Notes: generated by a model from the sequence alone, not told the origin. A stretch of DNA of 5,579 nucleotides from Gammaproteobacteria bacterium (GCA_012800475.1 JAAZJF010000021.1:1-5579); one strand, 5' to 3'. Counted from the stretch's first letter, positions 1-4,941 are shown. Numbers and translations: made by a program.

Positions 1-353
1 GGGAAGTGATCTCCACCACGGGCAATGATTTCAACTTTTTCAGCTAGAAAGCTATTAAAGGGCGAGGCAATTAAATTGGCGATGGTGGTGAAGGTGAAGA
101 ATATAATCAGCAACACTAACACCACAAACAGTGGCCATAACAAATAGTCTAAAAAAGACAGCCAGCTGGGTAGGTTGGGCATGAGCTGCGTAACCCAGCC
201 ATTAAAGCGCTGCACTGCAACGTAAATTAAGCCAAAAAACACCAAGATATTGATCGACAGCGGCAGTAAAACAAAGATGCGCAAGCCAGGACGCATAATC
301 ATTTTAAAGCCGGCGTTGAGGTAGTGTGGGCCGCCAAGCGGTTGCGCAGACAT
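1..353 (-). CDS. cysZ: Sulfate transporter CysZ, N-terminal part (cut by window edge)
   Basis: CysZ is an inner-membrane sulfate permease that supplies sulfate to the cysteine pathway. The first 117 residues are visible and the rest lies beyond base 1. The translation starts MSAQPLGGPHYLNAGFKMI, then RPGLRIFVLLPLSINI, a first membrane segment (about residues 25-48), a short loop, and the family-typical LLWPLFVVL leading into a second membrane segment (about 70-97), followed by IANLIASPFNSFLAEKVE. This closely follows remembered E. coli CysZ (PG[IL]R.FV.LPL..NI, YLLWPL, TIAN.IA.PFN..LAE). The ATG is preceded, read on the minus strand, by an AAGGAA ribosome site 7 bases away. It is divergent from trxB, an arrangement I recall in pseudomonads. 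The visible part is intact; the C-terminus cannot be judged. Confidence 0.93.
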   Translation of the reverse strand, partial: MSAQPLGGPHYLNAGFKMIMRPGLRIFVLLPLSINILVFFGLIYVAVQRFNGWVTQLMPNLPSWLSFLDYLLWPLFVVLVLLIIFFTFTTIANLIASPFNSFLAEKVEIIARGGDHF

Positions 354-458
354 AAAGTGTTTCCTTTACAAGTGGCAGGATAAGAAGCGTTGTTAGACAA
401 TATGTGCAGAGTCAAACAGCCGTCACATGCTGTAATCTGCATTTATTCTATAGTTTAG

Positions 459-497
459 AGGTTTACGCTAGGTTAGCGAACCTGCAAACTGTAACCT
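459..497. repeat. AGGTT/AACCT direct and inverted repeat cluster upstream of trxB
   Basis: AGGTT occurs at 459-463 and again at 470-474, exactly 11 bases apart, and its complement AACCT occurs at 479-483 and 493-497. The inner pair forms a perfect inverted repeat around AGCG. An alternative, mutually exclusive hairpin is CGCTA (466-470) with TAGCG (474-478). One-turn spacing and the position 44-82 bases before the trxB start suggest either a protein-binding site or a small leader structure. Which regulator would bind is unknown. Confidence 0.4.
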
Positions 498-529
498 ATG
501 ACACATTATTTGGCCTTAGATCCATTGTT

Positions 530-534
530 AGGAG
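530..534 (+). promoter_or_regulatory. Ribosome binding site of trxB
   Basis: AGGAG lies 6 bases before the ATG at 541. It is one of the strongest Shine-Dalgarno sequences in the window and supports the chosen trxB start. Confidence 0.85.
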
Positions 535-540
535 TTATAT

Positions 541-1485
541 ATGTCTGAAGTTCGTCACGCCCCTGTGCTTATTCTGGGTTCTGGCCCTGCTGGCTACAGT
601 GCTGCTGTGTATGCTGCACGTGCTAACTTAAAACCGATGCTGGTGACTGGAATGCAAGCTGGCGGACAGTTGACTACTACAACTGAAGTCGACAACTGGC
701 CGGGCGATCCTGAGGGTTTAACGGGGCCGGCGTTGATGGAGCGCATGCAGCAACACGCTGAGCGTTTTGAAACCGAAATTGTGTTTGATCATATTCATAC
801 GGCGCAATTGGACAGCAAACCTTTTACCTTAATCGGCGACAGCGCAACCTATACTTGTGATGCTTTGATTATTGCTACAGGTGCCAGTGCGCGCTATTTA
901 GGCTTGCCATCAGAAGAAGCCTTTATGGGTAAAGGTGTGTCTGCCTGTGCGACGTGCGATGGTTTTTTCTACCGTAACCGTGAAGTCGCTGTAGTGGGTG
1001 GTGGTAATACAGCCGTTGAAGAAGCCCTGTACTTGTCGAATATTGCTAGCAAAGTCACCTTGATTCACCGTCGTGAAACCTTCCGCGCTGAGAAAATATT
1101 GCAAGATAAACTGCAAGCTAAAGTGGCCGAAGGTAAAATTGTTTTAGCACTCAATGCACAAGTGGATGAGGTGTTAGGCGATGATATGGGTGTGACAGGT
1201 GTGCGTTTATTAAATAATGATGGCAGCAAGCACGACTTAACGGTTGATGGTTTGTTTGTCGCCATTGGACATACGCCCAACACAAGTCTCTTTGAAGGTC
1301 AGCTTGAGCTCAAAGACGGTTATATGGTGGTGCGCAGTGGCCGTGAAGGTAATGCTACAGCAACCAGTATTGCAGGTGTATTTGCCGCAGGTGATGTGGC
1401 GGATAATGTCTACCGTCAAGCCATTACATCAGCTGGTGCAGGTTGTATGGCAGCCCTGGATGCGGAAAAATACTTAGAAAGCTAA
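541..1485 (+). CDS. trxB: Thioredoxin reductase (NADPH, FAD-dependent)
   Basis: This cytoplasmic flavoenzyme passes electrons from NADPH through FAD and a redox-active cysteine pair to thioredoxin. The 314 residues match the usual length of low-molecular-weight bacterial TrxB. Domains in order: FAD-binding GSGPAG (13-18); GGQLTTTTEVDNWPG (41-55), typical of the family; the CATC active site (C136, C139) followed by DGFFYR; the NADPH-binding GGGNTA (153-158) with HRR at 176-178 for the 2'-phosphate; GHTPN (243-247); and the second FAD motif GVFAAGDV (279-286) with YRQAITSAGAGC near the end. All catalytic and cofactor motifs are present. The ATG has a good AGGAG site. It appears monocistronic, with its own spacer in front and a strong terminator behind. 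P. aeruginosa has two trxB genes; proximity to cysZ suggests the trxB2 type, but that assignment is inference. Confidence 0.97.
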   Translation: MSEVRHAPVLILGSGPAGYSAAVYAARANLKPMLVTGMQAGGQLTTTTEVDNWPGDPEGLTGPALMERMQQHAERFETEIVFDHIHTAQLDSKPFTLIGDSATYTCDALIIATGASARYLGLPSEEAFMGKGVSACATCDGFFYRNREVAVVGGGNTAVEEALYLSNIASKVTLIHRRETFRAEKILQDKLQAKVAEGKIVLALNAQVDEVLGDDMGVTGVRLLNNDGSKHDLTVDGLFVAIGHTPNTSLFEGQLELKDGYMVVRSGREGNATATSIAGVFAAGDVADNVYRQAITSAGAGCMAALDAEKYLES

Positions 1486-1510
1486 GCGCACTGGTAGTGT
1501 GAAGTGTGAC

Positions 1511-1551
1511 AAAAAAGCCGCTGTGCAGTGATGCATCAGCGGCTTTTTTTT
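1511..1551. terminator. Bidirectional intrinsic terminator between trxB and the DUF2069 gene
   Basis: GCCGCTG (1517-1523) pairs perfectly with CAGCGGC (1537-1543). An A6 run before it continues the stem against the T8 run after it, giving up to 13 pairs. Inside the loop, TGCA (1524-1527) can also pair with TGCA (1532-1535), bulging T1536. The A-run and T-run make it work in both directions, fitting the convergent genes on either side. Confidence 0.93.
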
Positions 1552-1567
1552 GCGTGCTGGCTGTGTT

Positions 1568-1990
1568 TTAGGGTTCGCCGGCCAGTTTACGTTTGTATTT
1601 AAAGCTCCACAGCGTATGAATAAAAGCGCTGCAAAACAACACTACACTGAACAAGGTTTCCAGATAGCCCAGCCAAGCTTGCGTCGGTGAAAAACTGGCT
1701 ACGACACCGTGCACAAAGTAGATATTGATTAAAATACAGGCCCAAATATGTGTTTTCTCTGAGCCTAAAATCATCCCCAATGCCACGATCAGTAAAGGAA
1801 ACAGGGCAATACAAATAATGGCGACAGCACCCATGCCCGGTGCATTGGGTCGTTCAATAAAAAACAAGTTCCAGACAATAATCAATGCTGCCAACGCCGC
1901 TAAAGAGCATAAGCTCAAAATACGGCTGATACGCAAACGCGGTTCGAGCCAGCTGAGTGCAGGTAAGGGTTTAGCAGGTCTTTTAGCCAC
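1568..1990 (-). CDS. DUF2069 family four-helix inner-membrane protein, GTG start
   Basis: A 140-residue membrane protein of unknown function. A basic N-terminus (MAKRPAKPLP) is followed by four hydrophobic segments at about 24-44, 53-76, 81-100 and 106-127, and a basic tail (KYKRKLAGEP). The stretch HIWACILINIYFVHGV and then GYLETLFSVVLF fits the DUF2069 pattern as I remember it. An upstream TTG at 2012-2014 would extend it by 8 residues, but the GTG at 1988-1990 is preferred: GGAG sits 7 bases before it, and this start overlaps the wrbA stop by 8 bases (GTGGCTAA), the usual form of translational coupling. It is the last gene of the arsC-like/wrbA operon and ends at the shared terminator. The membrane topology is a prediction by eye; no biochemical role can be assigned. 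Confidence 0.85.
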   Translation of the reverse strand: MAKRPAKPLPALSWLEPRLRISRILSLCSLAALAALIIVWNLFFIERPNAPGMGAVAIICIALFPLLIVALGMILGSEKTHIWACILINIYFVHGVVASFSPTQAWLGYLETLFSVVLFCSAFIHTLWSFKYKRKLAGEP

Positions 1991-2588
1991 GGGGAGTCTC
2001 CAGTTGTAGCGCAAATTGGGCTAAGCGTTGGCCTAAGGCTTGGCACAAGCTGACTTCATCAGCATCCAGCGGTCGTTTGCTATCAGCACCGGCGACATGG
2101 CTAGGTCCATAGGGAGTGCCGCCGGCTTGTGTGCTCAGCAGAGCAGGTTCGCTATAGGGTAGGCCGCAAATCAGCATGCCATGGTGCAACAAAGGCAGCA
2201 TCATGCTCAGCAGAGTGCTTTCTTGACCACCATGTAAGCTGGAGGTTGAGGTGAAGACGCCAGCCGGTTTGTTGACCAGTTCGCCTGTGAGCCATAAATT
2301 ACTGGTACCGTCTAAAAAGTACTTCATGGCGGCTGCCATATTACCAAAGCGTGTGGGGCTGCCTAAGGCTAAGCCTGCGCAGTTTTTGAGGTCATCTAAA
2401 CTGGCATACATAGCGCCTTTACTCGGTACTTCTGGGGCTACAGCTTCACATTCATTCGATACAGCAGGCACAGTGCGTATACGCGCTTCCATCCCGCCCT
2501 GTTCAACACCACGCGCAATATGACGCGCCATATCGGCAGTTGCACCATGACGGCTGTAATACAGGACTAAAATATAGGGAGCACTCAT
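1983..2588 (-). CDS. wrbA: WrbA-type NAD(P)H:quinone oxidoreductase (flavodoxin fold)
   Basis: WrbA proteins are cytoplasmic FMN enzymes that reduce quinones by two electrons using NAD(P)H, limiting semiquinone and superoxide formation. The 201 residues fit the family (about 198). Visible motifs: the FMN phosphate loop YSRHGAT (11-17), the flavin loop SPTRFGNM (77-84), TSTSSLHGGQE (113-123), which corresponds to the TSTGSQHGGQE-like motif, and GGTPYGPSH (156-164). The start ATG overlaps the stop of the arsC-like gene as ATGA, and the end overlaps the GTG of the DUF2069 gene, so all three are likely one transcript. The ribosome site is weak (a GAG about 9 bases upstream), consistent with coupling. 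Substitution of the usual Gly-Ser-Gln by Ser-Ser-Leu in the third motif is a minor departure. Confidence in the family is high; the physiological quinone is unknown. Confidence 0.93.
   Translation of the reverse strand: MSAPYILVLYYSRHGATADMARHIARGVEQGGMEARIRTVPAVSNECEAVAPEVPSKGAMYASLDDLKNCAGLALGSPTRFGNMAAAMKYFLDGTSNLWLTGELVNKPAGVFTSTSSLHGGQESTLLSMMLPLLHHGMLICGLPYSEPALLSTQAGGTPYGPSHVAGADSKRPLDADEVSLCQALGQRLAQFALQLETPRG
1998..2001 (-). promoter_or_regulatory. Ribosome binding site that decides the GTG start of the DUF2069 gene
   Basis: Read on the minus strand, GGAG lies 7 bases before the GTG at 1990-1988 and inside the last codons of wrbA. No comparable site precedes the TTG eight codons further upstream, so the shorter, GTG-started protein is favoured. 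Confidence 0.75.
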
Positions 2589-2938
2589 GGCAAAATCTCA
2601 ATCAAGTTATCAATAGGGCGACCAATGGCTGCGCGTTGATCAACGACCAATACAGGACGCTCCATTAAAATAGGCGCCTGCGTCATTGCGTGAATCAGCT
2701 CAGCTTCGCTTAAATCAGGGTTATCCAGCTGCATATCCTTATATACAGCTTCACCTTTGCGCATCAATTCACGCGCACTGAGCCCAAGTTGAGCCAGTAA
2801 AGTGGTCAGTTGTTCAGTATTGAGTGGAGTGTCGATATAGTTGACGATATGGGCTTGAATGCCGCGCTCCTCAAGCAAGGCTAAGGCCGCGCGAGATTTA
2901 CTGCAGCGTGAGTAGTGATACAAGGTAATATTGGACAT
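2585..2938 (-). CDS. arsC: ArsC/YfgD-family glutaredoxin-dependent arsenate reductase-like protein
   Basis: A 117-residue thioredoxin-fold protein of the ArsC family, the normal length. The catalytic cysteine is C12 in HYSRCSKSR, close to the HNPRCSKSR of YfgD-type members. The three arginines that hold the oxyanion in plasmid R773 ArsC (R60, R94, R107) fall at the same numbers here: LMRKGE, LMERPV and IGRPID. The known reaction is reduction of arsenate to arsenite with glutathione and glutaredoxin. However, no arsR, arsB or acr3 is adjacent, so a real role in arsenic resistance is doubtful; a general thiol function is equally possible. The ATG at 2938 has GAGG 8 bases upstream; the in-frame ATG at 2944 is only 2 bases from that site, and longer versions lack support. 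First gene of the arsC-like/wrbA/DUF2069 operon, with ATGA overlap into wrbA. Confidence 0.88.
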   Translation of the reverse strand: MSNITLYHYSRCSKSRAALALLEERGIQAHIVNYIDTPLNTEQLTTLLAQLGLSARELMRKGEAVYKDMQLDNPDLSEAELIHAMTQAPILMERPVLVVDQRAAIGRPIDNLIEILP

Positions 2939-2946
2939 AGACATAA

Positions 2947-2999
2947 CCTCAAAAAAACGCATGCCGCATTCTAACAGGCTAAACCCGTTAGGCGAATGC
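2947..2999 (-). promoter_or_regulatory. Putative promoter, inverted repeat and ribosome site of the arsC-like operon
   Basis: On the minus strand, TTCGCC (2996-2991) and TAGAAT (2973-2968) are 17 bases apart and match -35 and -10 consensus at 3 and 5 of 6 positions. Transcription would start near 2961, giving a leader of about 23 bases holding a T7 run and the GAGG site (2950-2947). An inverted repeat, GCATTC (2966-2971) with GAATGC (2994-2999), extended inward by TAAC (2972-2975) and GTTA (2987-2990), overlaps both promoter elements, as an operator might. The promoter is inferred from weak matches. Confidence 0.35.
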
Positions 3000-3018
3000 C
3001 TGCACAAGAGAGAGCATC

Positions 3019-3486
3019 ATGTTGAAAAAATATTTAGTCTTACTGTGTCTGTTGTGGGTGACAGCCTGTGATCGAAGCGAGCCGTTAGGCGTTGATCAGC
3101 ATGCTCAAACAGTGTCAGCTGCATGGTTGGCGGATCAATGGTTGGTGATTAACTATTGGGCTGTGTGGTGTGCGCCGTGCCGTGCAGAAGTGCCAGAGCT
3201 CAATCAAATGCACCGCGACTTGTCTGATCAGGGCGTGCGTGTGCTGGGCGTCAATTATGATCAACTGCAAGATGCAGAGCTGTTAGCTGATAGCGAAGCT
3301 TTAGGTATTGAGTTTAGAGTGCTCAGCCATGATCCGGCAGCGCGCTTTAATTTGCCCGCAACTCATGGTTTGCCGACGACTTATATTGTTAATCCACAAG
3401 GTGAAATGGTGCGTCAGCTGCAAGGTGAGCAAACAGCACAGAGTTTGCTTGAGGTTTTAACGCAGGAAGGGTGGTCAGCGCCGTAG
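3019..3486 (+). CDS. TlpA-like thioredoxin-fold lipoprotein
   Basis: A 155-residue TlpA/ResA-like thiol-disulfide protein, predicted to be anchored in the inner membrane and facing the periplasm. The N-terminus MLKKYLVLLCLLWVTAC has two lysines, a hydrophobic core and the lipobox VTAC, so C17 should be lipidated. The next residue is aspartate (D18), the classical signal in enterobacteria for retention in the inner membrane. The active site is WCAPC (C51, C54) in NYWAVWCAPCRAEVPEL, and the cis-proline is P119 in GLPTTYIV. The spacing and the PCR.E.P pattern are typical of TlpA/ResA reductases rather than cytoplasmic thioredoxin. The ribosome site is a modest GAGAGAG just upstream. It is divergent from the arsC-like operon (80-base gap) and convergent with smpB. 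The partner is unknown; cytochrome c maturation or general periplasmic disulfide reduction are options. Confidence 0.9.
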   Translation: MLKKYLVLLCLLWVTACDRSEPLGVDQHAQTVSAAWLADQWLVINYWAVWCAPCRAEVPELNQMHRDLSDQGVRVLGVNYDQLQDAELLADSEALGIEFRVLSHDPAARFNLPATHGLPTTYIVNPQGEMVRQLQGEQTAQSLLEVLTQEGWSAP

Positions 3487-3496
3487 TACGCTGACC
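3473..3496. terminator. Hairpin over the stop codon of the TlpA-like gene (possible terminator)
   Basis: GGTCAGCG (3473-3480) and CGCTGACC (3489-3496) form a perfect 8-pair stem. The 8-base loop contains the TAG stop (3484-3486). No T-run follows directly on either strand; the nearest T6 is at 3519-3524, behind a weak AAGCA/TGCTT pairing (3499-3503 with 3516-3520). It is therefore not a textbook intrinsic terminator, but it is the only structure in the 23-base convergent gap with smpB. Confidence 0.5.
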
Positions 3497-3509
3497 TTAA
3501 GCAGGGCAG

Positions 3510-3992
3510 TTAAATTGCTTTTTTACGATCGTGTAATGCGCGCTGCATTTCACGGTTAGAGTCACGTTCTTTTTCGACGTGGCGCTTATCGTAATCTTTT
3601 TTACCTTTACCCAGCGCAATCTCACATTTGACTAAATGCTTTTTCCAGTACAGCGCTAAGGCAACGCAGGTGTAGCCTTTTTGTTGTACGCCAGAAAATA
3701 GTTTGTCGAGCTCATTGCGGTTGAGCAGCAGCTTGCGCGTGCGTGTTGGGTCAGTGATTACATGAGTGCTGGCAGCCGTTAACGGACTGATATGACAGCC
3801 CATGAGCCATGCTTCGCCATCTTTTAGTAAGACGTAACTGTCCACCAATTGTGCTTTGCCTGCACGTAAACTCTTAATCTCCCAGCCGGCTAGAGCAATA
3901 CCTGCCTCCATACGTTGTTCGACAAAGTAATCGTGTAGCGCTTTTTTATTGAGCGCAATGGTGCCTTGAGGTTGTTTTTTATGTTTAGCCAT
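3510..3992 (-). CDS. smpB: SsrA-binding protein SmpB
   Basis: SmpB binds tmRNA and takes it to stalled ribosomes for trans-translation, where its C-terminal tail reads the empty mRNA channel. The 160 residues match the Pseudomonas length. Recognised blocks: the start MAKHKKQPQGTIALNKKALH, then AGWEIKSLRAGKAQLVDSYV (36-54), TRKLLLNR (85-92), YWKKHLVKCEIALGKGKK (115-132) and the basic tail with YDKRHVEKERDSNREMQRAL (134-153), all standard. The ATG at 3990-3992 is chosen over a TTG two codons upstream because all SmpB proteins I recall begin M-A/T-K-K-like. Unusually, no Shine-Dalgarno precedes either start, and a perfect -10 box lies immediately upstream, predicting a nearly leaderless mRNA. 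It is divergent from ratA-ratB, the common Pseudomonas arrangement. Nothing is missing from the protein. Confidence 0.97.
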   Translation of the reverse strand: MAKHKKQPQGTIALNKKALHDYFVEQRMEAGIALAGWEIKSLRAGKAQLVDSYVLLKDGEAWLMGCHISPLTAASTHVITDPTRTRKLLLNRNELDKLFSGVQQKGYTCVALALYWKKHLVKCEIALGKGKKDYDKRHVEKERDSNREMQRALHDRKKAI

Positions 3993-4000
3993 AGTCAATG

Positions 4001-4029
4001 ATTATAAGACGTAATTAAAGATCTGGCGA
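4001..4029 (-). promoter_or_regulatory. Putative sigma70 promoter of smpB, predicting a near-leaderless transcript
   Basis: On the minus strand TCGCCA (4029-4024, 4 of 6 to TTGACA) and a perfect TATAAT (4006-4001) are separated by 17 bases. Standard spacing places transcription start at about 3994, some 2 bases before the smpB ATG. No ribosome binding site is present between. Confidence 0.6.
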
Positions 4030-4090
4030 GAGTCTACAAGGAATCTTTGTTGTTTGCTTGAGGGGGCGCGGTGAATGCATGACAATAGAC

Positions 4091-4108
4091 GGGTTATTTT
4101 TGGGTTAT
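4091..4108. repeat. GGGTTAT direct repeat, 11-base period
   Basis: GGGTTAT occurs at 4091-4097 and 4102-4108, start to start 11 bases, in the middle of the spacer between smpB and ratA. Two 7-mers one helical turn apart resemble a binding site for a tandem-bound regulator. No known box is recognised. Confidence 0.3.
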
Positions 4109-4133
4109 GCAGTCTCTGATCGAAAGTTGATCA

Positions 4134-4146
4134 AGCCGATGCGGCT
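4134..4146 (+). terminator. Small GC-rich hairpin before ratA (AGCCG-ATG-CGGCT), possible terminator
   Basis: A perfect 5-pair stem with a 3-base loop is followed by GTTTTAG. It could be a weak intrinsic terminator for any plus-strand transcript entering from the spacer, but no gene ending here is visible. Fifteen bases earlier lies another inverted repeat, TGATC (4118-4122) with GATCA (4130-4134). The short stem makes this a low-confidence call. Confidence 0.25.
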
Positions 4147-4148
4147 GT

Positions 4149-4177
4149 TTTAGCTTGTGTTCAACGATTTTTATAAG
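4149..4177 (+). promoter_or_regulatory. Putative promoter of ratA-ratB
   Basis: TATAAG (4172-4177) matches the -10 consensus in 5 of 6 positions; the sequence 17 bases upstream, TTTAGC (4149-4154), is a poor -35 (3 of 6). Transcription would begin near 4184, giving about 10 leader bases (AAGAATTACT) without a Shine-Dalgarno. Confidence 0.4.
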
Positions 4178-4193
4178 TGGATAAAGAATTACT

Positions 4194-4628
4194 ATGGCCA
4201 CGCGCATCCAACGTTCTGCTTTATTGCCTTACAGTGCTGCGGCATTGTATGAATTGATTAATGATGTTCCCAGTTATCCGCAGTTTTTACCTTGGTGTTC
4301 AGCCAGTGAGGTTTTGGAGCATACCGATGTCTCCATGCGCGCTGCGCTGATGATTGCTAAAGGGCATTTGTCACAGCGTTTTGTTACGCAAAATACGCTA
4401 GTGCTCAATGAAAGTATCAGCATGGCATTGGTGGAAGGTCCGTTCAGTCAGCTGCATGGCGTGTGGGAGTTTAAAGCTTTGGGTGAAAAAGCTTGCAAAA
4501 TCAGTCTTGATTTAGAGTTTGATTATGCTGGCCCCATTGTTAAAGCAACACTGGGACCTTTGTTTACCCAAGCTGCCAACACCATGGTGGATGCGTTCTG
4601 TCAGCGAGCCAAACAAATATATGGATAA
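4194..4628 (+). CDS. ratA: RatA / Coq10-like START-domain protein
   Basis: A 144-residue protein of the polyketide cyclase/START (SRPBCC) superfamily, RatA/Coq10 subgroup. Motifs: an N-terminal strand MATRIQRSALLPYSAAALYE, then NDVPSYPQFLPWCSASEV (23-40), the highly conserved YP.FLPWC block; QRFVTQNTL; EGPFSQLHGVWEF (81-93); and a C-terminal helix FTQAANTMVDAFCQRAKQIYG (about 124-144). In E. coli, RatA has been reported to bind the 50S subunit and hinder 70S formation, and was named a toxin; mitochondrial Coq10 homologues bind ubiquinone, so a lipid or quinone role is an alternative. The position next to smpB is the general proteobacterial arrangement and need not imply a toxin-antitoxin system. 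No Shine-Dalgarno precedes the ATG. The gene overlaps ratB by 8 bases, so the two are probably coupled. Confidence 0.93.
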   Translation: MATRIQRSALLPYSAAALYELINDVPSYPQFLPWCSASEVLEHTDVSMRAALMIAKGHLSQRFVTQNTLVLNESISMALVEGPFSQLHGVWEFKALGEKACKISLDLEFDYAGPIVKATLGPLFTQAANTMVDAFCQRAKQIYG

Positions 4629-4941
4629 GCCAATGATCCAGATCGAAGTGGCGTATGCGCTGGCGCATAAACAGAAAATTGTGCAGTTGCAGGTTGAGCA
4701 GGGCACCAACGCGCGTGATGCAGTGTTGCGCTCTGGGTTGGATCAAGAGTTTGCGGACTTGGATTTGGCTGAGAGCCCATTGGGTATTTTTGGTAAATCC
4801 ATCGCGCGGCCCCACGAGCATATTGTGGCTGAGGGTGAGCGTATTGAAATTTACCGGCCTTTGTTGGCGGATCCTAAAGAAGTCAGACGTCAGCGTGCCG
4901 AACGAGCAGCACAAGCTAAAGCAGCACAAAGCGAGTCATAA
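4621..4941 (+). CDS. ratB: RatB/RnfH family protein (ubiquitin-like beta-grasp fold)
   Basis: A 106-residue member of the RnfH/RatB family. Recognised blocks: IEVAYALAHKQKIVQLQV (8-25), GTNARDAVLRSGL (28-40), PLGIFGK (53-59) and ERIEIYRPLLADPKEVRR (73-90), which closely follows remembered E. coli RnfH (VEVAYALPEKQ, VEIYRPLIADPKE.RRQRA). The family has a small beta-grasp fold and no established biochemical function; the name RatB comes from its pairing with ratA. The ATG at 4621 is chosen because E. coli RnfH has a similar number of residues before VEVAYAL and because it overlaps ratA; an in-frame ATG at 4633 (MIQIEV) remains possible and has only a weak GGA upstream. The C-terminus (AERAAQAKAAQSES) is Ala/Gln-rich, and its coding sequence forms part of a hairpin. 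Confidence 0.9.
   Translation: MDKPMIQIEVAYALAHKQKIVQLQVEQGTNARDAVLRSGLDQEFADLDLAESPLGIFGKSIARPHEHIVAEGERIEIYRPLLADPKEVRRQRAERAAQAKAAQSES

Larger units (their letters stand above)
354..540. other. Divergent intergenic spacer between cysZ and trxB
   Basis: These 187 bases must hold the start signals of both divergent genes. The cysZ ribosome site (AAGGAA on the minus strand, bases 361-366) and the trxB site (AGGAG, 530-534) are clear. Promoters are less so. A TATAGT at 449-454 on the plus strand matches the -10 consensus in 5 of 6 positions but has no good -35. On the minus strand, GTGACG and TATTGT with an 18-base gap would suit cysZ but are weak. The most structured part is the AGGTT/AACCT repeat cluster listed separately. 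Short open frames here are not supported as genes. Confidence 0.6.

Noticed and set aside
450..499. Possible OxyR box (ATAG-N7-CTAT repeats) upstream of trxB
   Set aside because: Individual ATAG and CTAT tetramers occur at 450 and 496 but not in the required phase; the best register matches only about 9 of 16 positions.
404..631. 75-codon open frame on the plus strand running from the cysZ-trxB spacer into trxB
   Set aside because: It overlaps the start of trxB in another frame, has no ribosome site and shows no recognisable protein pattern; trxB has clear family motifs.
1725..2009. 94-codon open frame on the plus strand opposite the DUF2069 gene
   Set aside because: It is antisense to a gene with a good start, operon context and family motifs; no independent support.
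2585..2938. Part of an arsenic-resistance operon
   Set aside because: No arsR, arsB, acr3 or arsH neighbour; the partners are wrbA and a DUF2069 gene.
2585..3007. Longer version of the arsC-like protein starting upstream at 3007 or 2944
   Set aside because: The upstream extension lacks family similarity and crosses the promoter region; the GAGG site is spaced correctly only for the ATG at 2938.
4176..4184. DnaA-box-like AGTGGATAA at the ratA promoter
   Set aside because: One mismatch to the 9-base consensus; about one such match is expected by chance in this window, and there is no cluster or origin context.
4564..4929. 121-codon minus-strand frame opposite ratA/ratB
   Set aside because: Antisense shadow of two recognised genes; no ribosome site or protein family resemblance.
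4194..4941. ratA-ratB as a mobile toxin-antitoxin module
   Set aside because: Both belong to conserved chromosomal families found next to smpB across proteobacteria; ratB is not an established antitoxin, and no sign of mobility is seen.
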